Below are positions 7,353 to 15,776 of a stretch of DNA of 64,000 bases, in pieces. The position numbers and the translations under genes are program-made. Source of the stretch: Arthrobacter rhizophilus (GTDB lineage: Bacteria > Actinomycetota > Actinomycetes > Actinomycetales > Micrococcaceae); NCBI RefSeq assembly GCF_026241105.1, contig NZ_JAPFFT010000001.1, positions 434,001 through 498,000 on the forward strand, read 5' to 3'. Within the stretch, counting starts at the first letter, position 1. Each line of letters begins with the position of its first letter. The notes beneath the pieces were generated by a model. The model was not told where the DNA came from and did no database searches. It worked only from the letters and a program-made list of their open reading frames with translations.

Positions 7353-10300
7353 CTACGCGGGTGCCAGCGCCTGGTTGAGCACCGTCCGGATACGTTTTTC
7401 CGAGACTGAGTAGGCTGTGCCGAGCTCCACGGCGAAGAGGCTCACACGGAGTTCCTCGATCATCCAGCGCACCCGTGTTAACTCGGCACCCGCGCGTCGG
7501 CCTGGGAGCAGCGCAGACACGGCGTCGTCGTAGTCGTCTTCCAAGGCCTGCACGACGGACATGTTCAACCCGTCCCGCTGGACATTGTTCGGAAGCTTTT
7601 CGAGGCGCTTCTCAATTCCGGCCAGATACCGCGGCAGCTGGCTGAGCTGTGCGTAGCCCGTCCGTGCCACAAAACCAGCGAACACGAGTTGCTCCAGTTG
7701 GCTCTTCATGTCATTGAGCGCACTGATCAAGGCGAGGCTCGTGCTGCCCTTGAGTTGCTTCTCGATCCGCCGGGTGCTGGCCAAAACGCGTTCGACGACG
7801 GCTGTCACCGTGAAGACGGTGTCGATCAGTTCTGCTCGGACCACTTCGTAAAGGGCATCGAACGCTGCCTTGTCCCAGGGGAGTTCGGCCGGAGTCAGCT
7901 TGTCGATAGCCGCGAGGGCACAGTCCGCGATCAAAGCGCTCACTGAGCCGTGCGGGTTCTGGCTGAACGTCAGTTTCTCGGTGTTGTTCAAGTGTTCCAG
8001 GACGTAGCGGTCCGGGGCGGGAACCCGCAACGAGAGCAAACGGATGACACCGCCACGCATGGCGGACTCTTGCTCTGCCCGGGTCTGGAATACCCGCAGC
8101 GCGACGGACTTGCCCTCATCTAGCAGGGCCGGGAAACCCGTGACGTCGTGCCCCTTCACCGTGCGGGTCACTTGGCGTTCAATTGCGCCGAAGGTCCACC
8201 CGGTGAGCCCAGATTGCTCGGACAGGAAACCGGCGGTCTGAGAGATCGGGCCGTTACCGTCGGACGAGGCGGGAACTCCGGCAGCCGTAACCCCGGCGGT
8301 GGGCGCTCCGGTGCCCCTCGGCCCGTTGGCGCGGGCCGTCGTCGCGGGTGTTGCCCCGAGGGACTCGGCGATGGCCCGGCGGGTCGCCGGGGCCAGTTGT
8401 TCCTGAAGGGCGGCGAGGTCCTTACCTTCGTCCAGCACCTTGCCGCGGCTGTCCACCACCTTGAAACTGACACGCAGGTGCGCCGGCACGAAGTCCCAAT
8501 TCCAGGAGCCCGGAGGGATGATGTGTCCGCGGATACGGCGCAGTACGAGTTCGAGCGAGGCCTCAAGGTCGTCCGAGGCAGGATCGAAGTCATTCTCCAA
8601 GGCAGCAGCTGCTTGCCTGGCAACATCCGGGGCCGGGACGAAGTTCTTCCGGATGTGCTTAGGCAGCGACTTGATCAACGCCGTGACGAGCTCCACCCGT
8701 TGGCCGGGGATCTGCCATCGGAAGGCGGCGTCGTCGAGCTGGTTAAGGAACAGCACGGGGACTTCCGCTGTGACACCGTCCGAGGGATTAGGCGGCGAGC
8801 CGGGAGCCACGGGGTGGAACTCGTAGCTCAGCGGCAGCTCAAAGCCTTTGTGCAGCCACGTTTTCGGATAAGCAGAATCATCCAAGGCCTCCGCATCCTC
8901 GCTGATGAGGAGCGATTGGTCGAAGTCCAGCAGGGTGGGGTCTTGCTGGCGGGCTTCCTTCCACCATTTGTCGAAGTGCCGTTCGGAGACCACGTCCTTG
9001 CCGATCCTGGCGTCGTAGAACTCGAACAGCGTGTGGTCATCCACCAGGATGTCCCGGCGGCGCATCCTGGTCTCGAGTTCCTCGATCTCGTGGAGTAGGG
9101 CGCGGTTGCGGTGGAAGAACTTGTGGTGGGTCTTCCAATCGCCTTCGACGAGGGCGTGCCGGATGAAGAGTTCGCGGGAAAGCTCCGGGTCGATCCGGCC
9201 GTAATTGATGCGGCGGTTCGGGATGATGGGAACTCCGTAGAGCATCACCTTCTCGTGCGCCATGACCGAACCTGTCCGGGCGGACCAGTGGGGCTCGCTG
9301 TAGGAGCGCTTCACCAGGTCCGGCGCAACTTGCTCGGCCCACAACGGATCGAACTTTGCCGCGACCCGCGCCCAGAGCCGGCTTGTTTCAACCAATTCCG
9401 CGGCCATGACAAAGGCCGGAGACTTCTTGAACAAGGCCGAGCCCGGGAAGATGGCGAACCGGCTGCCGCGTGCTCCGGCGTATTCGCGCTTGCGTTCATC
9501 CAGCAGGCCGATGTGGCTCAGCAGCCCCGAGAGCAAGCTGATGTGGATGGCCTCGTTGTTGCCTACGGGGTCTGCCTCGCGCTTGTTGTCGATAGTGATG
9601 CCCAGTGGCTTGGCGAGCTGGCGCAATTGCTGGAAGAGGTCCTGCCATTCGCGGACGCGCAGGTAGTTGATGAACTCAGTCCTGCAGAGCCGGCGGAATT
9701 GCGTGGAGGAGAGCTCCTGCTGCTTTTCCTGGATGTAGTTCCAGAGATTCAGGAATCCGGTGAAGTCCGAGTTCTCGTCCCGGAAGCGTGCGTGCTTCTC
9801 CGCTGCAAGCTGTTGCTTGTCCGTCGGGCGCTCGCGCGGATCCTGGATCGTCAAAGCAGCCGCCAGGATCATGACTTCCTTGACGCACCCGCGTCTTCCG
9901 GCCTCCACAATCATCCTGCCGAGCCGGGGGTCGACCGGCAGCTGCGCCAATTTCTGCCCGACGGCGGTCAGGCCGCTGCCCGCACGCCCGTTGCCGCCGT
10001 CGCCCGTGTGGGGAGTGCTGCCGTCGCTCGTGGGGGGAGTGCTGCCGTCGCCCGTGCGGGCAGGGCTCAGGGCGCCGAGTTCGCGCAACAGCGTGACGCC
10101 GTCGTTGATGGCACGGGAGTCCGGCGGCTCAACAAACGGAAAGTTCTCTACGTCTTTGGGGCCGCGGGCTACTCCCATGGCAGTCATCTGCAGGATGACG
10201 GCCGCGAGGTTGGTCCTTAGGATCTCCGGATCGGTGAACTGGGGACGGGACTCAAAGTCTTCCTCCGAATAGAGCCGGATCGCAATGCCTTCAGAGACAC

Positions 10301-11366
10301 GGCCGCAACGACCGGAGCGCTGGCTTGCCGAGGCCTGCGATACGCGTTCAATCGGCAGCCGCTGCACCTTGGTCCGGTGCGAGTAACGCGAGATACGGGC
10401 CGTACCGGTGTCGATGACGTACTTGATGCCGGGAACCGTCAGGGACGTTTCCGCGACATTCGTGGCCAGGATGATCCGCCTCTTACCGCCGGGGTTGAAG
10501 ACCCTGTGCTGCTCCTGCAGGCTCAAGCGGGCAAACAGTGGCAGGACTTCGGTTCCCGCAAGCCTTCGGTTGGACGCGATCCGGCCGTTCAGGGCCTCTG
10601 CTGCGTCGCGGATCTCGCGCTCGCCGGAGAAGAACACCAGAATGTCGCCGGGAGCTTCCAGTGCAAGTTCGTCGACGGCGTCGCACACTGCATCGAGGGG
10701 ATCGCGGTCTTCCTCGAGTTCGTCGTCGGACGCGTCTTCATCGCCACCTCCGGCTGGCTGGGACAGCGGCCGGTAGCGGATTTCCACGGGGTACGTCCGG
10801 CCCGAGACCTCAATGATTGGCGCGGGCTCTTCCTCGCTGCCGAAATGCTTGGCGAAACGCTGGGGATCGATCGTGGCCGAAGTGATGATGACCTTCAGGT
10901 CCGGCCGCTGCGGCAGGATCCGCTTGAGGTAGCCCAGGATGAAGTCGATGTTGAGGCTGCGCTCGTGTGCCTCGTCAATGATGATGGCACTGTATTTCCG
11001 CAGCAGCTTGTCGCGCTGGATTTCCGCGAGCAGGATTCCGTCGGTCATCAACTTGACCTTGGTGGCCTTGCTGACCTCCCCTGTGAATCGGACCTGAAAG
11101 CCCACTTCCTGCCCGATCTCCACGCCCATCTCGAAGGCGATACGTTCGGCAACCGTTCGTGCGGCAAGGCGGCGGGGCTGGGTGTGGCCGATCAACCCCT
11201 TGTCCCCGAGGCCCAGTTCCAGGCACATCTTGGGGATCTGGGTAGTCTTTCCGGAGCCGGTTTCGCCGGCGATGATAGTCACCTGGTTTGCGGCGATGGC
11301 CGCCATCAAGTCCTCGCGGCGCTCGGAGACGGGCAGCTCTGCGGGGTAGGAAATATGAAGTGTCAT
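7353..11366 (-). CDS. hrpA: ATP-dependent RNA helicase HrpA (DEAH box)
   Basis: A 1337-aa DEAH-family helicase. Walker A GETGSGKTT is at residues 34-42, motif II is IIIDEAHERS, motif III SAT follows (ITSATIDPQRF), and the C-terminal motifs ending RSGRCGRVSEG are present; a helicase-associated winged-helix region and the long HrpA-specific DUF3418 C-terminus follow. HrpA in E. coli rescues stalled ribosomes and remodels RNA. A low-complexity linker with three DGSTPPTSDG-type repeats lies near residue 450. ATG 11366 is chosen because it begins the conserved TLHISYPAELP; longer reading into the WYL gene is spurious. It follows the WYL gene by 13 bp. Confidence 0.92.
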   Translation of the reverse strand: MTLHISYPAELPVSERREDLMAAIAANQVTIIAGETGSGKTTQIPKMCLELGLGDKGLIGHTQPRRLAARTVAERIAFEMGVEIGQEVGFQVRFTGEVSKATKVKLMTDGILLAEIQRDKLLRKYSAIIIDEAHERSLNIDFILGYLKRILPQRPDLKVIITSATIDPQRFAKHFGSEEEPAPIIEVSGRTYPVEIRYRPLSQPAGGGDEDASDDELEEDRDPLDAVCDAVDELALEAPGDILVFFSGEREIRDAAEALNGRIASNRRLAGTEVLPLFARLSLQEQHRVFNPGGKRRIILATNVAETSLTVPGIKYVIDTGTARISRYSHRTKVQRLPIERVSQASASQRSGRCGRVSEGIAIRLYSEEDFESRPQFTDPEILRTNLAAVILQMTAMGVARGPKDVENFPFVEPPDSRAINDGVTLLRELGALSPARTGDGSTPPTSDGSTPHTGDGGNGRAGSGLTAVGQKLAQLPVDPRLGRMIVEAGRRGCVKEVMILAAALTIQDPRERPTDKQQLAAEKHARFRDENSDFTGFLNLWNYIQEKQQELSSTQFRRLCRTEFINYLRVREWQDLFQQLRQLAKPLGITIDNKREADPVGNNEAIHISLLSGLLSHIGLLDERKREYAGARGSRFAIFPGSALFKKSPAFVMAAELVETSRLWARVAAKFDPLWAEQVAPDLVKRSYSEPHWSARTGSVMAHEKVMLYGVPIIPNRRINYGRIDPELSRELFIRHALVEGDWKTHHKFFHRNRALLHEIEELETRMRRRDILVDDHTLFEFYDARIGKDVVSERHFDKWWKEARQQDPTLLDFDQSLLISEDAEALDDSAYPKTWLHKGFELPLSYEFHPVAPGSPPNPSDGVTAEVPVLFLNQLDDAAFRWQIPGQRVELVTALIKSLPKHIRKNFVPAPDVARQAAAALENDFDPASDDLEASLELVLRRIRGHIIPPGSWNWDFVPAHLRVSFKVVDSRGKVLDEGKDLAALQEQLAPATRRAIAESLGATPATTARANGPRGTGAPTAGVTAAGVPASSDGNGPISQTAGFLSEQSGLTGWTFGAIERQVTRTVKGHDVTGFPALLDEGKSVALRVFQTRAEQESAMRGGVIRLLSLRVPAPDRYVLEHLNNTEKLTFSQNPHGSVSALIADCALAAIDKLTPAELPWDKAAFDALYEVVRAELIDTVFTVTAVVERVLASTRRIEKQLKGSTSLALISALNDMKSQLEQLVFAGFVARTGYAQLSQLPRYLAGIEKRLEKLPNNVQRDGLNMSVVQALEDDYDDAVSALLPGRRAGAELTRVRWMIEELRVSLFAVELGTAYSVSEKRIRTVLNQALAPA

Positions 11367-11379
11367 GGCTGCTGACAGT

Positions 11380-12366
11380 CTACTGTGGCGGCGCGTCGCC
11401 TTGCAGTGCGTGGTTCCCGGCGGCTTTTTCCAATCGCCCGGCCATGGTGCGCGCGTAGTCCTTGAACTCATCGGGGGAGATGATCTCAAAGTCCATGTCC
11501 AGGGCAGCGAGGTGGGCGGCCGGTTGTGCCAGGCTGTCCCAGCCCGCGCGGAGGAGGGTGGCGTTCCCGCCGTCGTCGCTCAAGCTGGCGAGCTGCGGGC
11601 CGACGACGGCGGCCACCTCGCCAATGGGGGCATGGAGGCGGACGACGACGTCGTAGCGGTACGGCGAGCGGGTCACGGATCGCTGGACGTAGTCCGCGAG
11701 GTCCTTGGCCGGCAAGGGGCGCGGCACATACCTCTTCCGTTCAACCGGCAAGGAAGCGATGCGGTCCGCACGGAACGTGCGCCAGTCTTCCCGGTCAACG
11801 TCCCACGCCACGAGATACCAGCGGCGCCCGGTGTCCACCAAGCGGTACGGTTCCACGAGGCGGCGGCCGGCGTCGCCGTCGGCCTTGACGTAGTCGAAAC
11901 TGAGTTGCCGTTTGTCTGCGATCGCGGCAGAGACCACAGTGAGCTGCTGGGGGTCCACCGACGCCGCGTTGCTCGGCAGCGTGGTGACCGCGGCCTTGAG
12001 CATGGCGAACTTGGGGCGCAGACGGGAGGGCAGCACCTGTTCGAGTTTGGCGAGTGCGCGTACGGACGCCTCCCCGATACCGGCCACAGGGCCCGCCGCC
12101 ACGGAGTTCAGTCCCAAAGCGACCGCCAAGGCCTCGTTGTCGTCGAGCAGTAGTGGGGGGAGTTGGGCTCCGGCGCCCAATTGGTAGCCACCGGCTATGC
12201 CGGGCGAAGCATGGATGGGATAGCCCAGGTTGCGGAGCTTGTCGATGTCGCGGCGGACGGTCCGCTCGGTGACTCCCATCCGGTTGGCCAATGCCGGACC
12301 GGTCCATTCGCGCCGGACCTGCAGCAAGGAAAGCAATTGCAGCAGCCTGGCGGACGTCTGGATCAT
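11380..12366 (-). CDS. WYL-domain transcriptional regulator
   Basis: A 328-aa regulator with an N-terminal HTH_11-type winged helix (MIQTSARLLQLLSLLQ, then MGVTERTVRRDIDKLRNLGYP) and a WYL domain (about 130-230) containing GRRWYLVAWDVDREDWRTFRADRI. WYL domains are thought to sense nucleic acid or nucleotide ligands and often control DNA-damage or defence genes. It sits directly upstream of hrpA on the same strand. Start ATG 12366 is supported by a -10 box 7 nt upstream; an upstream in-frame ATG lies before that box. Confidence 0.88.
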   Translation of the reverse strand: MIQTSARLLQLLSLLQVRREWTGPALANRMGVTERTVRRDIDKLRNLGYPIHASPGIAGGYQLGAGAQLPPLLLDDNEALAVALGLNSVAAGPVAGIGEASVRALAKLEQVLPSRLRPKFAMLKAAVTTLPSNAASVDPQQLTVVSAAIADKRQLSFDYVKADGDAGRRLVEPYRLVDTGRRWYLVAWDVDREDWRTFRADRIASLPVERKRYVPRPLPAKDLADYVQRSVTRSPYRYDVVVRLHAPIGEVAAVVGPQLASLSDDGGNATLLRAGWDSLAQPAAHLAALDMDFEIISPDEFKDYARTMAGRLEKAAGNHALQGDAPPQ

Positions 12367-12373
12367 GGCATTG

Positions 12374-12379
12374 AATCTA
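12374..12379 (-). promoter_or_regulatory. -10 box TAGATT, leaderless start of the WYL regulator
   Basis: TAGATT on the minus strand is 7 nt upstream of the ATG at 12366, which settles the start in favour of MIQTSAR. Confidence 0.55.
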
Positions 12380-12479
12380 GCCCAAAATGCGGACAATAGC
12401 CGTCCTCATTGAGTTCTAGGCTGTGTCCGGGCCTTCCGGCAGCGGACGGGCCGCGCAGGAAGGCTCGGATAGGGCGTGG

Positions 12480-12650
12480 TTAGAAGACGCGAAGCGTCCA
12501 GTAAGGAGTGCTGGGCAGTTCCCGGGCGGTCCAAGGCTCTTCGGAACGGACGGGGGGAAGGTGGCCGCGGCCGTCCCGAAGAACTGCTGAGACGGTAGCA
12601 GCGGCAGTGATGACGAGGATGATGAACACCAAGATTCCGACGATTTCCAT
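12480..12650 (-). CDS. Small single-pass membrane protein, unknown function
   Basis: A 56-aa protein: one N-terminal transmembrane helix (EIVGILVFIILVITAAATVSA, about residues 2-22), then a polar tail with DGRGHLPPVRSEEPWTARELPS and an aromatic C-terminus ending RVF. The arrangement looks constrained rather than random, and I recall similar short proteins in Arthrobacter relatives, though this was not searched. GGAG lies just before the ATG. It is divergent from the GlxA-type regulator, sharing an inverted repeat with it. Function unknown. Confidence 0.6.
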   Translation of the reverse strand: MEIVGILVFIILVITAAATVSAVLRDGRGHLPPVRSEEPWTARELPSTPYWTLRVF

Positions 12651-12685
12651 GTCTCCATCGTGTTCCTGATCCAGTTCAAGAAACA

Positions 12686-12722
12686 GTGGCAGAAATGACC
12701 CATTTAGGCAATTTTCTGCCAC
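12686..12722. promoter_or_regulatory. Candidate operator: 10-bp inverted repeat upstream of the GlxA-type regulator
   Basis: GTGGCAGAAA (12686-12695) and TTTCTGCCAC (12713-12722) are perfect inverted arms, 27 bp centre to centre, ending 9 bp before the regulator's ATG and next to its GGAG. The spacing, between divergent genes, fits autoregulation, but a hairpin in the leader RNA is also possible. Confidence 0.45.
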
Positions 12723-12731
12723 ACTGGAGTT

Positions 12732-13700
12732 ATGTTGAAAACGGTGGCAATCATTGTGGTTCCCAACTTCTCGATCTTCGAGTTCGGGACCGCCTACGAG
12801 GTCTTTGGCATTGATCGCAGGGACCGGGGGAGCGGCGTTCCGAGCTTTGATTTCAGGGTCTGCACCCCTGTCCCGGGCGATGTGAAGATGAAGTCCGGCC
12901 TGTCGATGCACGTCGGCCTGGGGCTGGAGGCCGCGGATGATGCCGACCTCGTCATCATGGCCCCCTACGGCAGGGACGAGGACGTTCCGGAATCCGTGCT
13001 GGATGCCCTGAGGGCAGCCCACGCGCGCGGGGCATGGGTCATGTCCATTTGTTCCGGAGCATACGCACTTGCGCGCGCTGGGCTCTTGGACGGGCGCCGC
13101 TGCACAACGCACTGGCACTACTCCCAGGACCTGGCCAGCAGGTATCCGAAGATCCATGTGGACGAGAACGTGCTCTACGTCCAGGACGGAACACTTATTA
13201 CGAGCGCAGGTACGGCGGCAGGGATTGACGCTTGCCTGCATCTGGTCCGTGTGGAGTTGGGTGCCAATGTCGCAGCAGCCATTGCGCGCGACATGGTGGT
13301 TCCACCGCACCGGGACGGCGGCCAGGCCCAGTTCATCGATCGGCCCATGCCCACGTGCGGCTCCGCGCCCATGGAGGCCTTGCTGCGCTGGATGGTGGAG
13401 AACCTTGATCGCGACCACAGTGTCAACGAACTGGCGTCCCGGCTTCACATGTCCGCCCGGACCTTCGCACGCCGTTTCCGGGCCGAGACGGGCGCCACAC
13501 CTGCAGCCTGGCTCAACTCGCAGCGAGTGCTCCGAGCCCAGGAACTCCTGGAAACCACCGAACTGAATATTGACGAAGTTGCGCGCGAAGCCGGGTTCGG
13601 GCATTCCGTGCTCCTGAGGCACCACTTTGCCAAGGTCCTGGACACGAGCCCGCAGTCCTACCGGAGGGCTTTCCGCGGCCAGTTGGCCGAAGTCGGCTAG
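12732..13700 (+). CDS. GlxA-family transcriptional regulator (DJ-1/PfpI domain + AraC HTH)
   Basis: A 322-aa regulator. The N-terminal DJ-1/PfpI-like domain (about 1-185) has the nucleophile-elbow cysteine Cys107 in SICSGAYAL; the C-terminal AraC domain (about 215-318) has two helix-turn-helix units, including DHSVNELASRLHMSARTFAR and LNIDEVAREAGFGHSVLLRHHF. Such proteins activate or repress catabolic or stress operons; the ligand is unknown. The stop overlaps the convergent emfourin-like gene by 4 bp. Start ATG has GGAG at 12726-12729. Confidence 0.88.
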   Translation: MLKTVAIIVVPNFSIFEFGTAYEVFGIDRRDRGSGVPSFDFRVCTPVPGDVKMKSGLSMHVGLGLEAADDADLVIMAPYGRDEDVPESVLDALRAAHARGAWVMSICSGAYALARAGLLDGRRCTTHWHYSQDLASRYPKIHVDENVLYVQDGTLITSAGTAAGIDACLHLVRVELGANVAAAIARDMVVPPHRDGGQAQFIDRPMPTCGSAPMEALLRWMVENLDRDHSVNELASRLHMSARTFARRFRAETGATPAAWLNSQRVLRAQELLETTELNIDEVAREAGFGHSVLLRHHFAKVLDTSPQSYRRAFRGQLAEVG

Positions 13701-14005
13701 CGGAGGGTTTCCCGGCCTTCCACCTTGGCGTGCTCCACGAGGGTGTGCCATGGCCCGGTGACAGCGGTTTCCGGGAGCGTCGCCCGGTGTTGTCCCGCGC
13801 GGATCGAATACATGAACCGGTCGGCTTGCCCGGCTACCTGACCGGCTACTTGCCCGGCTACCTGACCGCGCGACGGCACCTGATCCCAAGGGCAGGCCTC
13901 CACGATCGGCATCCAGCGTTGCTTATCTTCGGAGCTGGCGGCATCCACGGTCCAGACGCGCGTGATCGCGGCGACGCCGCCGCTGCGCTGGACGGTGATT
14001 TTCAT
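13697..14005 (-). CDS. Emfourin-like inhibitor of the adjacent M4 (protealysin-type) protease
   Basis: A 102-aa protein. MKITVQRSGGVAAITRVW at the start, and DRFMYSIR plus WHTLVE later, match the emfourin family, first known as the proteinaceous inhibitor encoded next to protealysin in Serratia. It lies 33 bp downstream of the M4 protease on the same strand, so protease and inhibitor are co-transcribed. The middle carries three GQVA repeats encoded by a 12-bp tandem repeat just before DRFMYSIR, an expansion not expected in the family. GGAAG lies 9 nt before the ATG. Confidence 0.8.
   Translation of the reverse strand: MKITVQRSGGVAAITRVWTVDAASSEDKQRWMPIVEACPWDQVPSRGQVAGQVAGQVAGQADRFMYSIRAGQHRATLPETAVTGPWHTLVEHAKVEGRETLR
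13831..13866. repeat. Three 12-bp tandem repeats inside the emfourin-like gene
   Basis: CGGCTACCTGAC, CGGCTACTTGCC and CGGCTACCTGAC follow one another, with a partial unit at 13822-13830. In the reverse frame each encodes GQVA. Unit length is a multiple of three, so copy-number change keeps the frame. Confidence 0.85.
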
Positions 14006-14038
14006 GTTCGACGGCTTCCACTGCTCTGGTGAGTGTTG

Positions 14039-15082
14039 CTAGAGCTTTACCTTCACAGTTTCCCACGCCTTCAGGACGGCGTCATGCTCGGAAGAACCAG
14101 CCCCAAACAGTTCCTCCGCAGACGTCGCGGTTGCCTTGGCGAACCGCCGGAACGTGCACGTGGCGGGTAGGGAGCCGCCTGTCAGGGTGTTGTACCAGAT
14201 CTGGCCGGGCGCCTCCCACGCGTTGCCGCCCAACTCCAGCGCAACGATGGAGAAAGCCTTGTTGGGAATGCCTGAGTTGATGTGGACACCGCCGTTGTCT
14301 GCGGTGGTGCGAACATACGTATCCATGGAGTCCGGTTGCGGATCCTTCCCGAGCACGTCGTCGTCGTAGGCGGTACCCGGTGCCTTCATTGAGCGGAGCG
14401 CGGCGCCTTGAACGGCATCGGTGAACAAGCCCTCGCCGATCAGCCAGCTGGCCTCGGCAGCGGATTGCTTTCTGGCATGCTGCTCCACCAGCGCTCCGAA
14501 AACGTCGGACATGGACTCGTTGAGGGCTCCCGCCTGGTTCCGATAGGCGAGGGCTGCAGTGTACTGGGTGACGCCGTGTGCAAGTTCGTGCCCGATCACG
14601 CTGAGCGACTTGGTGAACCTTTGGAAGATCTCACCGTCGCCGTCACCGAAGACCATCTGGCTGCCATTCCAGAACGCATTGTCGTATAGCTGGCCGTAGT
14701 GGACGGTGGCATCGAGTTTCAGCCCGGCGCCGTCGATCGAATTCCTGCTGAACACCTCTGCGTAGAGCCTGTGGGTTTCGCCTAGTCCGTCGTAGGCTTC
14801 ATCGGCGGCCGCGTCTCCGGTAGCCGCACCGCCCTCCTTGCGGAAGAGCTTTCCCGGCAGGACCTCGGTGGATCCGGTGTCGTAGATGGTCCGTTTCGGC
14901 GGACCGGGCCTGGCCTGGCGCGCTGTGGGTACCGGGGCCGGCACCGGAAGCGAGCGGACCGCCTGAAGGGACTTGATGTGGAGCAGGGATTCCTTGGCCG
15001 CCCGTGCAATGATCCGCAGGCGGGGCTCATTCTGGGTTGCCAGCCTGCGCAGCATGTAGGGCGGAATGATGGAACAGATCAC
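14039..15082 (-). CDS. Protealysin-like M4 metallopeptidase
   Basis: Thermolysin-fold zinc protease of 347 aa. The zinc motif HELAH is at residues 165-169 and the third ligand is Glu189 in NESMSDVFG; the catalytic histidine lies in HINSGI. The N-terminus CSIIPPYMLRRLA is the short PPL-type propeptide of protealysins, which replaces the long thermolysin propeptide; there is no signal peptide, so the enzyme is cytoplasmic or leaves by a non-classical route. GTG at 15082 is preceded by AAAGGG. The co-encoded emfourin-like inhibitor probably restrains it inside the cell. Confidence 0.88.
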   Translation of the reverse strand: MICSIIPPYMLRRLATQNEPRLRIIARAAKESLLHIKSLQAVRSLPVPAPVPTARQARPGPPKRTIYDTGSTEVLPGKLFRKEGGAATGDAAADEAYDGLGETHRLYAEVFSRNSIDGAGLKLDATVHYGQLYDNAFWNGSQMVFGDGDGEIFQRFTKSLSVIGHELAHGVTQYTAALAYRNQAGALNESMSDVFGALVEQHARKQSAAEASWLIGEGLFTDAVQGAALRSMKAPGTAYDDDVLGKDPQPDSMDTYVRTTADNGGVHINSGIPNKAFSIVALELGGNAWEAPGQIWYNTLTGGSLPATCTFRRFAKATATSAEELFGAGSSEHDAVLKAWETVKVKL

Positions 15083-15613
15083 AGCGAACCCTTTCGTACC
15101 TGGTGGACTTGACCGGGTACGAACAGCTTAGAAGCGGCCACCGACATTTTGGCCGGCTCGGTGCGGCATGTCCGTTATCGCGTCAAGTGGGAGGCCTCCA
15201 TCGGGCATGGAGGCAAGGGGTCCACATCGTTTTCGGAACCCTTGAGGATCCGTTGCAGCTTGCCGAGGTCCACGATGCCATTGCCCCACGCCAAGTCGAT
15301 TTCGTAGAGGGCTTGTTTGTTGCGGCGGGCGGCTTCACAGTCAGGCATCAGTGTCCTCTGGTTCCGGGCGAAGGACGGTTGCGAGTTGTGCCGCTGGCAG
15401 CCGCGAGAGTTTCCCGGCAAGGACCGGCGCTTTGGCTTCCAGCTCCGGGAACGCAGTTCCCGGCTCCATTTTTGGTATCTGCACAAGAACCATGTGTAGG
15501 GAGGGAGCAAAACGTGACGCGGTTTTTCCACTTATTTTTGAATTGCCATCCCCGCAACCCGCCGGGGCAAAGAAAAACCCCGCCAGTCCTTGGACTGGCG
15601 GGATTTTCTGTTG
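15083..15613. other. 530-bp gap without a recognisable gene, beside tRNA-Arg
   Basis: It contains the protease promoter region and the tRNA terminator. A 118-codon minus-strand frame at 15175-15531 shows no domain that I recognise, and plus-strand frames run into the antisense of the tRNA. There is no integrase-like sequence. It may be a decayed gene or an old insertion scar. Confidence 0.4.
15579..15602 (-). terminator. Rho-independent terminator of tRNA-Arg
   Basis: An 11-bp perfect stem, CCCGCCAGTCC with GGACTGGCGGG, with a tiny TT loop, followed in the minus-strand direction by TTTTTCT. It is 12 bp beyond the tRNA 3' end. Confidence 0.85.
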
Positions 15614-15686
15614 TGCCCTCGATAGGATTCGAACCTACGGCCTTCTGCTCCGGAGGCAGACGCTCTATCCCCTGAGCTACGAGGGC
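15614..15686 (-). tRNA. tRNA-Arg (anticodon CCG)
   Basis: A 73-nt cloverleaf on the minus strand. Acceptor stem GCCCTCG pairs with CGAGGGC, discriminator A; D-arm GCTCAGGGGATAGAGC; anticodon stem TCTGC/GCAGA with loop CTCCGGA giving anticodon CCG; T-arm GTAGGTTCGAATCCTAT. Reads the arginine codon CGG. The terminal CCA is not encoded. Confidence 0.95.
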
Positions 15687-15776
15687 ATCCAGGGCTCCCG
15701 TCCGTTGCCGGAGGGACGTCCACGAGCTTAGCAGGTCACCGCGCCGCAATGGAAAACGGTGAGGCTGTGCGCCGCG

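Noticed and set aside
11367-11489. Longer N-terminus for HrpA
   Set aside because: It would run into the end of the WYL gene on the same strand; homology begins at the ATG at 11366.
15175-15531. 118-codon minus-strand frame beside the tRNA
   Set aside because: No recognisable domain and no clear start signal; left as unexplained gap.
15351-15731. Plus-strand frames ending in RIRTYGLLLRRQTLYPLSYEG and a neighbouring GFEPTAFCSGGRR
   Set aside because: These are translations of the antisense of tRNA-Arg, a well-known annotation artefact.
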